DNA of 64,000 nt from an uncultured bacterium. GTDB taxonomy: Bacteria; Cyanobacteriota; Vampirovibrionia; Gastranaerophilales; Gastranaerophilaceae. The translations under genes and the position numbers were made by a program. The stretch spans positions 156,305 through 220,304 of the forward strand of contig CAJMSH010000004.1 in the NCBI GenBank assembly GCA_905216055.1, written 5' to 3'. Below are positions 35,136 to 44,203 of the stretch, in pieces. Each line of letters opens with the position of its first letter. The first letter of the stretch is position 1. The notes under the pieces were generated by a model that had not been told where the DNA came from, ran no database searches, and was given only the letters and a program-made list of their open reading frames with translations.

Positions 35136-35721
35136 TATAAAACGAGTTTGTATATTTGCATCATCGTGCAATTATATAGAACAATCTTATTATAAGGCTG
35201 CTGAAGAATTTGGAGATATGCTTGGTAAATCCGGATTTGATATGGTTTATGGTGGAAGTTCATTAGGTTTGATGTGGGCTTGCGCCAGTAAAGTAAAAGA
35301 AAATGGCGCACAAATTATTGGTGTAATGCCTGAAAAATTGCATAATTTGGGTGTTAACACAGATGAATGTGTCGAACTTTTTGTAACTCCTTGTATGCGA
35401 AGCAGAAAAGCTAAAATGGATGAGATTTCTGATGCTGTTGTTGCACTTCCCGGAGGTTTGGGAACTTTGGAAGAATTATCGGAAATGATTGTCCAAAAAC
35501 AATTGGGATATAACAATAAACCGATTGTTATTTTGAATATAAACGGGTTTTATGATAAATTAATTGCATTTTTTGAGCAAATGATTGAAATGAAATTTGC
35601 ATCAAGTAGTGCCCGAGAATTGTTTTTTGTTACCCAAAATCCTTGTGATGCTATAGAATATTTGAAAAATTACAAACAAAAAGATGTAAAAGTTACAAAA
35701 GAACAAATTTACAATCGTTAA
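35128..35721 (+). CDS. LOG family protein (TIGR00730)
   Basis: The Rossmann-like fold carries VYGGSSLGLMWACA and the family motif PGGLGTLEELSEM with the catalytic Arg and Glu. LOG proteins hydrolyse nucleoside 5'-monophosphates to base and ribose 5-phosphate; some make cytokinins in plants. I choose ATG 35128 (MTDIKRVCIFASS); a GTG at 35119 is an alternative. The start overlaps the previous stop by eight bases, supporting coupled translation. It is the last gene of the rny run. Confidence 0.88.
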   Translation: MTDIKRVCIFASSCNYIEQSYYKAAEEFGDMLGKSGFDMVYGGSSLGLMWACASKVKENGAQIIGVMPEKLHNLGVNTDECVELFVTPCMRSRKAKMDEISDAVVALPGGLGTLEELSEMIVQKQLGYNNKPIVILNINGFYDKLIAFFEQMIEMKFASSSARELFFVTQNPCDAIEYLKNYKQKDVKVTKEQIYNR

Positions 35722-35791
35722 TAAAAAAGGCAATTTTTTGTTCTAAAAATTTTTATATTATGTATAGTAAAAATATAAGGGGTGAAATATT

Positions 35792-36052
35792 ATGGGTTCA
35801 AAAGTTAATCCGGCATTTATTTCAGCTTTTAATAATCTAAAATCAGCTAGAGCAAGATATAATGCTTTGAAGAAATTTAATCCAAATTCTCCAGAATTGC
35901 GAAATGCAGAGCGTGATTTTCTTAAAGCAGAAGGTCCTTTTTGTAATGCAAATGGAATTATTGAAGATAGAAGCCCTAATGCTTTGACAAAAGAGCAAGC
36001 TCTGGAGAAGGTACATAGTATGATGAGTGAAGTTAAAACTTGGTACGCATAA
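35792..36052 (+). CDS. Small hypothetical protein
   Basis: This 86-residue soluble helical protein has a good AAGGGG site before its ATG and a terminator right after its stop, so it is a complete gene. No family is recognised. It is balanced in charge and has a single cysteine in PFCNANG. Confidence 0.65.
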   Translation: MGSKVNPAFISAFNNLKSARARYNALKKFNPNSPELRNAERDFLKAEGPFCNANGIIEDRSPNALTKEQALEKVHSMMSEVKTWYA

Positions 36053-36083
36053 AAAAATCAGAGTATAATCTCTGATTTTTTTT
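36053..36083. terminator. Bidirectional terminator between a small gene and apt
   Basis: AAAAATCAGAG pairs with CTCTGATTTTT around TATAAT, followed by more T residues and preceded by A residues. Confidence 0.8.
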
Positions 36084-36104
36084 ATTTATATTTATTTTTG
36101 ATAA

Positions 36105-36638
36105 TTAATATTTTAGCATTGAAACAGTTCTTGGAGAATCAGTTAATTTTTCTCTTCCGTTAAGGTCTGTTAATTCAATTAAAAATGCTACACCAACCAA
36201 GTTTGCTCCTGTCTTTTTAACAAGTTTACAAGCAGCTTCTGCTGTTCCGCCTGTTGCTAACAAATCGTCAACTATTAATACATTTGAACCAGGTTCAAAA
36301 GCATCTTTATGAACTTCAATTTTATCAGTACCGTATTCAAGAGAATATTCTTGAGAATATGTTTCTGCAGGAAGTTTGTTTGGCTTTCTGATAGGTACAA
36401 AACCTGCGTCAAGTTTGTATGCCATTGGCATTCCAAATATAAAACCGCGGCTTTCAATACCTGCTACATAATCAATTTTTACATCTTTAAATTGTTCGCA
36501 AAGATAATCTATCATTACTTTTAATGTTTCAGGATCTTTTAGTGCTGTTGTAATGTCACGGAAAATTATACCAGGTTTTGGAAAATCCTTTACTGATCTG
36601 ATTTTATTTCTTACATCAATCATTGTTTCTGTTGTCAT
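36105..36638 (-). CDS. apt: Adenine phosphoribosyltransferase
   Basis: The enzyme salvages adenine to AMP with phosphoribosyl pyrophosphate. The motifs are IRSVKDFPKPGIIFRDIT at the N-terminus, GIESRGFIFG, and the PRPP loop VLIVDDLLATGGTAEAA. At 177 residues it is of normal length. AAAGGAG precedes the ATG. The glycosyltransferase gene lies 24 bases upstream on the same strand. Confidence 0.95.
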   Translation of the reverse strand: MTTETMIDVRNKIRSVKDFPKPGIIFRDITTALKDPETLKVMIDYLCEQFKDVKIDYVAGIESRGFIFGMPMAYKLDAGFVPIRKPNKLPAETYSQEYSLEYGTDKIEVHKDAFEPGSNVLIVDDLLATGGTAEAACKLVKKTGANLVGVAFLIELTDLNGREKLTDSPRTVSMLKY

Positions 36639-36662
36639 TTTTTTTGTTTTCTCCTTTATATA

Positions 36663-38075
36663 TTATTTTTCAGCTAGCATTTGTTTTAATTTTTCTCTGT
36701 ATTTTACAGTGTATTCTTTTGTATATTCTTTAGTTTTTTGTAATTCTTTTTTGATTATAGCTTTGATACTTGCTTCTTCTTCCATAACAAGACCGTGAGC
36801 GGTTTTGCCCCAATTCATGTCTTTTTTCATGAATAATATTTTAAAGCAAATATATAGAACAAGCGGGAACCAAATTATGAATAGATAAACTGAAGTTTCA
36901 AGAGCTTCAAAAGTCGCATCAAGCCTTGGCATATAATCATAACGTCTTAGGGCATATCTTGCGGCGAAGAAAAATCCAAAACCGATTGCACATCCTATAA
37001 ATATTGAAGAATAAAGCATGTGAGGAGGGGCTTGTTTTGCTAAAACTTTAAATCCTCTAATAAGAAGCTCCATTACAAACCAACCCGGCATAATAAATTG
37101 TGTTATAAATGCTGTCATATCAAGGCTTGCACGCAAAGACATATCTTTTGAGAATAATACATCTCCAGCATATTCCAAATATCTTCTTATAGTTCCTTCC
37201 AGCCATCTTCTTCTTTGTCTGAATAGAGGTCTTAAATAGATAATCCCTTCTTCATAAACAATAGCATCAGGACAAAATCTTATATCCCATCCTTTGATAT
37301 GCAATCTTGTTGACATATCCAAGTCATCAACCAATGTGTAATTATTCCAACCGCCAATATCTTCAATTGCTTGGCGCTTAATAAGTTCTCCGTTTCCTCG
37401 AAGTTCAACAGCACCTTTAATAGAATCTCTTCCGACTTGGAAATGGGTATCCATTGTATATTCATTATTTTGGCATCTTGTTAAAAGATTTACATTTTTG
37501 TTTCTGATAACTTTTCTTGCTTGAACAGCTCCGACATCTTTAGGTTCAAGATAAGGAACAAGAATGTTTAAAAAATCAGGTTCAACCGTAGCATCTGCAT
37601 CAAAAACAAGGATTGCTTCTCCTTTGGCAATTTTAAATGCGTCATTTAAGACTGCGGATTTCCCCGGAAACGCGTCCATTGGACGTATAAGGGCAGAAAC
37701 TTTTTCGTATTTTTGTTCTAAATCTTTTATTACAGAAGCTGTATTATCTGTGCTGCGATCATCAATGACAATAATTTCAAAGTTTTCATAAGTCATATTC
37801 AAAATATTTAAAACAGTATTTGAAATGACAGATTCTTCATTATGAGCAGGAATCATAACTGTTACAAATGGTTTATAATTCTCGTTGATAACTTGTGGAA
37901 ATTTTTGTAGTTTACGTTTCTTTAGCTTGTAAGAAAGGTTCATAAACATTGCATATATGAACATGAATGTGCATAAAAGTGCAAGTCCCCAAACTGTATT
38001 AAAGTAACTTTGGAATATATAAATGAAAATTCCGAGTCCAAAAACTATGGTGAATAGAAGAATTCTTTCTTTCAT
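36663..38075 (-). CDS. Processive family 2 glycosyltransferase (PgaC/hyaluronan-synthase-like)
   Basis: Two N-terminal membrane helices precede a GT2 domain with PAHNEE, IDDRSTDN (Asp105-106), FDADATVE (159-161), VDDLDMS (249-253) and QRRRW (287-291), followed by three to four more helices. The QxxRW motif marks processive synthases that extrude beta-linked polysaccharides such as poly-N-acetylglucosamine. No PgaB, PgaD or BcsB partner is near, so the product is unknown. The C-terminal tail is basic and helical. The start has only a weak GTAGG. Confidence 0.85.
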   Translation of the reverse strand: MKERILLFTIVFGLGIFIYIFQSYFNTVWGLALLCTFMFIYAMFMNLSYKLKKRKLQKFPQVINENYKPFVTVMIPAHNEESVISNTVLNILNMTYENFEIIVIDDRSTDNTASVIKDLEQKYEKVSALIRPMDAFPGKSAVLNDAFKIAKGEAILVFDADATVEPDFLNILVPYLEPKDVGAVQARKVIRNKNVNLLTRCQNNEYTMDTHFQVGRDSIKGAVELRGNGELIKRQAIEDIGGWNNYTLVDDLDMSTRLHIKGWDIRFCPDAIVYEEGIIYLRPLFRQRRRWLEGTIRRYLEYAGDVLFSKDMSLRASLDMTAFITQFIMPGWFVMELLIRGFKVLAKQAPPHMLYSSIFIGCAIGFGFFFAARYALRRYDYMPRLDATFEALETSVYLFIIWFPLVLYICFKILFMKKDMNWGKTAHGLVMEEEASIKAIIKKELQKTKEYTKEYTVKYREKLKQMLAEK

Positions 38076-38234
38076 GTTGAAATACCTACATACTCCCGTT
38101 ATTTATTCCTATAATATTATAGCAAAAACTTATTTTTAACGACCAAAATTAATTATTTTTATTACTTTTTGTAATACAATTTCCTCTATTTAAATGTTTT
38201 ATTATTTCAAAAGTGTTAAAAATCGTAAAAATGC

Positions 38235-38262
38235 TTGCTTTTAAAATAAATTAAGCTATAAT
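38235..38262 (+). promoter_or_regulatory. Promoter of the HU gene
   Basis: TTGCTT (38235-38240), 16-base spacer, TATAAT (38257-38262). Transcription would start near 38269, leaving a short leader with GAAGGAG before ATG 38295. Confidence 0.65.
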
Positions 38263-38294
38263 TAAGGATGTACAAAGAGAGAAGGAGTTTTATT

Positions 38295-38573
38295 ATGAAC
38301 AAAGAAGAATTAGTACAAGAAATTGCAAAAAAATCTAACGTAACTCAAAAAGAAGCTGCTGAAGTTTTGGGCGCTATGATTGAAACTATTCAAAAAACAG
38401 TTTCTAAAGGTAAAAAAGTTACATTAGTTGGCTTCGGTACATTTGAATCTAGAAAAAGAGCTGCTAGAATTGGTAGAAACCCACAAACTGGTAAGGAATT
38501 AAAAATCCCTGCTACAACAGTTCCTGCATTCTCTGCTGGTAAAAAATTCAAAGAAGCTGTTAACAAAAAATAA
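38295..38573 (+). CDS. HU-family DNA-binding protein
   Basis: From ATG 38295 the protein has 92 residues: MNKEELVQEIAKKSNVTQKEA helix, the VTLVGFGTFESRKRAARIGRNPQTGKELKIPAT arm, and FSAGKKFKEAVNK at the end. It bends and compacts DNA as a dimer. The frame extends to an ATG at 38268, but AAGGAG lies just before 38295. It has a strong promoter and terminator of its own. Confidence 0.95.
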   Translation: MNKEELVQEIAKKSNVTQKEAAEVLGAMIETIQKTVSKGKKVTLVGFGTFESRKRAARIGRNPQTGKELKIPATTVPAFSAGKKFKEAVNKK

Positions 38574-38592
38574 GCAATTTTTTGAAAAGTAT

Positions 38593-38630
38593 AAAAAAGG
38601 ACTTATCGATTTGATAAGTCTTTTTTTTTT
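38593..38630. terminator. Terminator after the HU gene
   Basis: GACTTATC (38600-38607) pairs with GATAAGTC (38613-38620), followed by ten T residues and preceded by six A residues. Confidence 0.85.
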
Positions 38631-38638
38631 ATTTATTT

Positions 38639-39232
38639 TTATAATTTTTCTTTTTCTGCCCTTCGGGCTTCTTCTTCAAGAAGATTTTTTCGGTATGCTT
38701 TTGCTTTTTGGAAGCGGTTTTTGAACATTGCAATTATTCCATCATTGGTTAATATATCAATCTCTTCTTTAGAAGATGAAGTCGGGTAGGCTTCTACGGC
38801 TTTTATATATTCTTGAGCTTTTTTAAATAGGGGATGAGTTTTTGTTATTATACCGTCTTTTGCAATAGTTTGTTTATAAAATTTATCGTTAAACTTGTCA
38901 TTTTTGTACATTGGAAACTTTTTCAGGATCAAGGTTTTAAAGTTATTGAGCCCGTTATCAATATTTTGTGCAATTCCTGCAAAGTATCTTGCTATTATTT
39001 GATATTGTTCAATGTGTTTGGCTTCATGCTTTATTAATTTTTTTATAAACGGTCTAAAAAGTCTGTTGTTAAAGAGAAAGTTTAAATATATTTCTCCAGT
39101 GTATGGATTGGCTTCTGCGGCTGAATTATCTAAAAATATTGTTGTATGAATTTTCGGTTTTACAGGCAATTTATTTTTTTCGCTAACTTGGTTTAGGGTA
39201 TTTAATATAAACCTGCATTGTTTTATTTGCAT
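38639..39232 (-). CDS. Putative HExxH zinc-metallopeptidase-like protein
   Basis: The protein has KKLIKHEAKHIEQYQIIARYF, where HEAKH fits the HExxH zinc-binding motif of metallopeptidases, preceded by the beta strand GEIYLNFLF typical of minigluzincins. A third ligand is not obvious, so activity is uncertain. There is no signal peptide or membrane helix. The start is ATG 39232: the upstream in-frame GTG (39244) overlaps the Shine-Dalgarno GGAGG, which sits five bases before 39232. It converges with the HU gene. Confidence 0.65.
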   Translation of the reverse strand: MQIKQCRFILNTLNQVSEKNKLPVKPKIHTTIFLDNSAAEANPYTGEIYLNFLFNNRLFRPFIKKLIKHEAKHIEQYQIIARYFAGIAQNIDNGLNNFKTLILKKFPMYKNDKFNDKFYKQTIAKDGIITKTHPLFKKAQEYIKAVEAYPTSSSKEEIDILTNDGIIAMFKNRFQKAKAYRKNLLEEEARRAEKEKL

Positions 39233-39396
39233 TTTTGCCTCCACGTTTTTTAAAATTCATAAAAATAAAATATGCTAAATGTAATAAGATTTTTTAATAA
39301 AACTTCATGATTGTAAAATCAGATAGTATTTGATTTAGCCTTAATATATGTTATAATAAAATACAAATAATAAATTAGAAAGAAAAGGAGAGAAGC

Positions 39397-40238
39397 ATGG
39401 AAGATTTGTTAAGAATTGAAAAGTCGGGGGGGGGGCGCTTTTAAGCTTCTTACCTGAGTTTATCTCTTGTCAAAATGTAAACTTGAATCGTGAGAATGAT
39501 AGACATCATCTCAACAAGACTGATAATTTAATGACAAGATTTAAAGGGTTTACTTTGGCAGAAGTGTTAATAACTCTTGGAATAATAGGAGTTGTTGCAG
39601 CAATGACTATGCCTGCATTAATTGCTAACTATCAAAAAAAAGTTTTAGAAACAAAGTTTAAAAAAGCATATAATGAAATTTCACAGGCAACTGAGCTTTT
39701 AAAAGTAAAGGAAGATATAAATATTTTTGAATACGCAAAGGCTAATGATAGTCAAAAAGCGCTTGATATGTTAATGACACAAATAAAAGGTGCTTCTGTT
39801 TTAGAAGGCTCAAGTTCATTAAGTAATTTTACTAAATATTTTTACACCCCAAAAAGTGTGGATAAAAAACATATTGTAGGACAATATTGTGATATTACAA
39901 ATGTATATAGAGGAAGTAACGGTATATTTTATTCTATGGATGATAGACCTGGCAGTTCAAGTATTGTAGATCCCAAATTATGTATTGACATAAATGGGGC
40001 ATCTTTGCCTAATTCATTAGGGTATGATTTATTTATTTTTACATTCACTCAAGATGGAAATATTGTTCCTTTTACTTATAAATGGACTTATACACAAACT
40101 ACAGATAAACTAGACGACATATCTGAACAATGTTCATATACTTTTTATGAAAAGCCTTATTCTTGTAGCTATTATGCTTTATCAGATACAAGTCCTGAAG
40201 ATCCGTCAAAAAGTTACTGGAAGGATTTTCTAAGATAA
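39397..40238 (+). CDS. Prepilin-like protein, locus C, out of frame at a G10 tract
   Basis: AAAAGGAG precedes ATG 39397. With ten G the leader MEDLLRIEKSGGGRF ends at a TAA. With 8 or 11 G the same start reads ALLSFLPEFISCQ and on to KGFTLAEVLITLG, a class III prepilin signal with helix. Other in-frame starts (TTG 39483, ATG 39531) have no Shine-Dalgarno. The mature domain has DINGASLPNSLGYDLF and ends with Cys-rich and Trp-containing segments. The 55 bases around the tract are nearly identical to locus B. It is a stand-alone gene. Confidence 0.8.
39426..39435 (+). repeat. G10 homopolymer, prepilin locus C
   Basis: Ten G residues begin 29 bases after the ATG, in the same position and context as at locus B. 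The frame is joined at 8 or 11. Confidence 0.85.
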
Positions 40239-40355
40239 ATCGATTATTATATTGAAGCAAACATCCATTTCTGATAGTAAAAATAGTAACAATTATTCTA
40301 TTTATTAATAGAAACAGATTTAATGTGGTATTGGCATAAGGTAAAAAATTCAGCG

Positions 40356-43300
40356 TTAATCAACAGAGAAAATTTCTTTGATATCGTCCATTGTAAGAGA
40401 TTTTACAATATTTCTGTCAACTGAAATTACACTATCTACAAGGTTACGTTTAACTGTTTTTAATTTCTGAATTTTTTCTTCAACAGTATTCTTTGTTATA
40501 AGTCTATATACAAAAACTTTTTTAGTTTGTCCGATACGGTAGGCTCTATCTGTTGCCTGATCTTCAACTGCAGGGTTCCACCATGGGTCGTAGTGGATTA
40601 CGTAATCTGCTCCTGTAAGGTTCAAACCTGTACCGCCGGCTTTTAAGCTGATTAAGAATATTGGAATCGAAGGTGTTGAATTAAATCTTTCAACCGCACC
40701 TTGTCTGTCTTTAGTTTTCCCTGTCAAATATTCGTACGGGATACCTTCTCTCTCCAGCCAAGCTTTTATTATATCAAGCATATCAACAAATTGGCTGAAC
40801 AGTAGAATTCTATGCCCTTCGTCAATAATTTCTTCAAGCATTGCTTTAAGTTTTTCAAATTTGCCTGATTTCATAATATGTTTTACGTTTTGTTTGTCGT
40901 AAAGTCTTGGGTGACAGCAGATTTGACGTAATCTTAACAGTGCTGAGAATATTGATAGTCTGCTCTTTTCAAGACCATTTTGTTCAATAGATTTGAATAA
41001 TTCTTCTTTAGTGCTGTCAAGAACTTGCAAATAGAAATCTCTTTGTTCATCAGTAAGTTCACAGTATGCAATGTTTTCAACTTTATCTGGCAAGTCTTTT
41101 GCAACATCACGTTTCATACGGCGTAAGATGAACGGATAAATCTGTAATTTCAAACGTTTTTCAACTGTCTTATCTTGACGTTCCATAATAGGATTAACAT
41201 ATCTTGAATTAAATTCTGCCATATTAAATAAAAATCCCGGCATTAAGAAGTCAAATACAGACCACAATTCTTCAAGTTTGTTTTCTATCGGAGTACCTGA
41301 TAGGGCTAGTTTATGTGAAGCTTGTAATTTTTTCACAGCTTGCGCAGTTTGTGACATTGCATTTTTAATATTCTGTGATTCATCTAAAATTACATATCTG
41401 AAGTTGTATTCTTTAAGTTTGTTGATATCTCGTCTTATGAGTGCGTAACTCGTGATAACAACATCATAATTTGGAATTTCTTTAAAGAATTGTTTTCTGT
41501 CAACTCCTGCAAGTTTTAAAGTTGTTAAAGTCGGTGCAAATTTTTGAATTTCTGATTCCCAGTTAAATACAACAGTTGTTGGACAAATAACAAGAGTTGG
41601 TGCAGGTCCGTCTTCTTCTTTAGCTTTTTGTACAACAGCCAAGGCTTGCAAAGTTTTACCAAGTCCCATATCATCTGCCAAAATTCCGTTAAGCCCGTAT
41701 TTATACATAAACCAAAGCCAGCCAAAGCCTTTTGTTTGGTATTCACGAAATTCTGCATGAATTCCTTCAGGCAATTTCAAATCCTCTGAGGTTGAGAAGT
41801 TTGACATTTGTTTCCAGAAGTTTTCAAATTTTTCGCTCAAAACGAGTTCTACATTGAGGTTTTTCAACTCGTTAATCAAGCCTGCACGATATGTTTTTAC
41901 AATAAATTTGTTTTCGTTATTTCTGTAAACGTCAAATGAATTGAATGCACGCATAATTGCATAAATATCTTGTGCAGGATATTCTACAAATCCAAGACTT
42001 CTAATACGGCTGTATTTTTCTCCGCTTTGGATGGTTTCATAAATCTCATCAAAGTTAATAATTTCTTCACCGACTTGACCGTATAAAAATATTTCAAAAC
42101 TATCTTCGGATTCTTCAGAGAAGTCAATTTTAGCGCATAATCTGAAAGGATCATCAAGCAGCTTAAAGAAAGTCATATCATCTTTTTCTACAAATTTCCA
42201 ACCTTCTCCTGCCTGCTTAATATAATAGTTATAAAAATCAATTGCATTTTCTTTTTCTAAAGCAAGGTTATTTGTCTGCATTGGAACAAAGCGGCACGCT
42301 AAAAGCATTTGATAAGCTTCCTGCTCGTGTTTTAGATTTCTCTTAATCCAATATACAAAATCTTCCCCCGGCTTTTTAATTGTAATATAAGGAGCTTTTT
42401 CCGCAGTAGTTTTTGAATATGGAACAACAACTCCGTCATATTCAAATTCCAATGACGCTTTTAGAGATTGATCATAGTCAATTCCCATAGTTACAATGTT
42501 TAACGGCGGACGTTCTGTGAGCATTAATTGGCTGATGTTATCAGCAATTTCAACGTCCATAATTTCTTGGAGTTTTGGTAATTCTTCGTAAATAAATTTT
42601 CCGCCATCGGCATCTTTCAAGTCTGTGAAAGATGATTTCAATATATTTTGCGGAATAGAGTTCATTGCAATATTTGTCGGGAATATTATGTTTTTATATC
42701 TTCCCCATTTCAAATGTCTTGAGAAATATCTGACTTCTTCAAGCGGATAAACATCATCTTTATCAGGTCTTTTCCATTCCAAAGATAGAAGAATAGTTCC
42801 TTGAGCACCTGTGTTAACGTTTAAAATGAGCTTCCATTCTTCATCAGTAAATTTTAATCTTTCTTTTGTTTTTTCATCTAAAACTTCGTCAGCTTTAGAT
42901 AAAAGGGTGAACATCGGGCCGAATTTTGTAATTGGAATATCGTACCACCCTGCTTTTTTATCTTGTCTTGAAACGGTTAAAAGCTGTTGGAAAATTGCAA
43001 CTTCAACTTTTTGAGAATTGTTTAATTCAAAATCCGGGTTTTGTTTTTGAGCTTCAATTAAAGCTCTCAAAATAGGTTCAATTTGTCTTACGACTTTTCC
43101 TGTTTCTCTTGAGCGAACAAGCACTGAGAAAAAGTTTGCTTTTCTTTTTGAATTAAAGTGGAAAATGTAATTTCCTTTAGGCGGTTCTGTAAGAGCAGTA
43201 TTTTCATCAGGAAAGTCAAATTCCATACCAAATTTTGTCTCAAGCCAGTCTTCGTAAGCGTGTTCATCAATAGCTTTTAGAGCAACCGCTACTGCGTGCT

Positions 43301-43541
43301 TGCACCATTCTTCTTTAAGCGGACAATTACATCTGGCTTCAACCTTATTTTTCTTAAAGATTAAGTCAGTATTGTAATGATCCTGAAAATTCCCTTTAAC
43401 CTTGGCCATATAGAAATTCTTTTCAGGGTACGAATCAAACACCATATCTTTGAGGTGATATTCATATCCTCTGCGCCAGCTTCCGGGACTTGCATTTTCT
43501 TTTATAAATTTGTAATTAAATTCCTGCGGTTTCGCACTCAT
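40356..43541 (-). CDS. SWIM zinc-finger SNF2-family helicase
   Basis: The 1061-residue protein begins with a SWIM zinc finger (Cys71, Cys73, Cys80, His82 in CNCPLKEEWCKH), then a large middle region, then the SNF2 ATPase: DDMGLGKTLQALAVV, motif II DESQN, SGTPIENKLEELWSVFDFL, LLFSQFVDMLDII, and motif VI DQATDRAYRIGQTKKV. Such proteins move along double-stranded DNA and remodel protein-DNA complexes; the bacterial relatives have no settled role. It stands alone. The ATG at 43541 has no Shine-Dalgarno. Confidence 0.93.
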   Translation of the reverse strand: MSAKPQEFNYKFIKENASPGSWRRGYEYHLKDMVFDSYPEKNFYMAKVKGNFQDHYNTDLIFKKNKVEARCNCPLKEEWCKHAVAVALKAIDEHAYEDWLETKFGMEFDFPDENTALTEPPKGNYIFHFNSKRKANFFSVLVRSRETGKVVRQIEPILRALIEAQKQNPDFELNNSQKVEVAIFQQLLTVSRQDKKAGWYDIPITKFGPMFTLLSKADEVLDEKTKERLKFTDEEWKLILNVNTGAQGTILLSLEWKRPDKDDVYPLEEVRYFSRHLKWGRYKNIIFPTNIAMNSIPQNILKSSFTDLKDADGGKFIYEELPKLQEIMDVEIADNISQLMLTERPPLNIVTMGIDYDQSLKASLEFEYDGVVVPYSKTTAEKAPYITIKKPGEDFVYWIKRNLKHEQEAYQMLLACRFVPMQTNNLALEKENAIDFYNYYIKQAGEGWKFVEKDDMTFFKLLDDPFRLCAKIDFSEESEDSFEIFLYGQVGEEIINFDEIYETIQSGEKYSRIRSLGFVEYPAQDIYAIMRAFNSFDVYRNNENKFIVKTYRAGLINELKNLNVELVLSEKFENFWKQMSNFSTSEDLKLPEGIHAEFREYQTKGFGWLWFMYKYGLNGILADDMGLGKTLQALAVVQKAKEEDGPAPTLVICPTTVVFNWESEIQKFAPTLTTLKLAGVDRKQFFKEIPNYDVVITSYALIRRDINKLKEYNFRYVILDESQNIKNAMSQTAQAVKKLQASHKLALSGTPIENKLEELWSVFDFLMPGFLFNMAEFNSRYVNPIMERQDKTVEKRLKLQIYPFILRRMKRDVAKDLPDKVENIAYCELTDEQRDFYLQVLDSTKEELFKSIEQNGLEKSRLSIFSALLRLRQICCHPRLYDKQNVKHIMKSGKFEKLKAMLEEIIDEGHRILLFSQFVDMLDIIKAWLEREGIPYEYLTGKTKDRQGAVERFNSTPSIPIFLISLKAGGTGLNLTGADYVIHYDPWWNPAVEDQATDRAYRIGQTKKVFVYRLITKNTVEEKIQKLKTVKRNLVDSVISVDRNIVKSLTMDDIKEIFSVD

Positions 43542-43661
43542 TATACTTTGAGTATCTCTTTCTTTCCCTAAGGGTGTAAACTTTCGGATATAGATTTATT
43601 TCTATAAGCCCTTATTAACAATTATATTATTGCATAAAAAAATAAAAAAGACAAGGAGTTT

Positions 43662-44135
43662 TTACAAATTTGCTCCCAAAACATAAAAGTGGAAGAAATA
43701 TGCAAAAACTATACCGAACAAAGCTCCTGCAATAACTTCAAGAGGAGTATGTCCGAGTAATTCTTTTAATTTCCCTCCGATTGCCTGAACATCGTGTTTG
43801 TAAAAATCGTCCATCATTCTGTTTAAGCATGCTGCTGTTTTCCCTGCTGCACGTCTTACACCTGCTGCATCATACATTGTAATCAGAGCATAACCTATTG
43901 CAATTGCAAATTCTATTGAATCCCAACCTCTTATAAGACCTACAATTGTTGCAAGCCCCATAACTCCGGCTGAATGAGAGCTAGGCATTCCACCTGTTGT
44001 TGTGAATATTTTGAAATTTATTTTTTTAGTTTTTATTGTAAAAATGAAAAATTTAATAATCTGCGCAATAAATGCCGCAAGTATTCCGGATGCAAGGGCT
44101 TCATACCCTGTGTTTACTATTTTTTCAATCATCAA
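43662..44135 (-). CDS. Divergent PAP2 family (DUF212) membrane protein
   Basis: The protein has GGMPSSHSAGVMGLA, MYDAAGVRRAAGKTA and LKELLGHTPLEVIAGALFGIV, which define the DUF212 branch of the acid phosphatase/vanadium peroxidase fold. There are about four hydrophobic segments. It is likely a lipid phosphatase of the inner membrane. The prenyl synthase gene lies 68 bases upstream on the same strand, so a role with prenyl phosphates is possible. Confidence 0.88.
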   Translation of the reverse strand: MMIEKIVNTGYEALASGILAAFIAQIIKFFIFTIKTKKINFKIFTTTGGMPSSHSAGVMGLATIVGLIRGWDSIEFAIAIGYALITMYDAAGVRRAAGKTAACLNRMMDDFYKHDVQAIGGKLKELLGHTPLEVIAGALFGIVFAYFFHFYVLGANL

Positions 44136-44203
44136 ATCCTACTCTCTTATTGTAATGTGCTTTTTCAGTATAGCATAAGAATAAATAATTTGTAAAATAT
44201 TTG

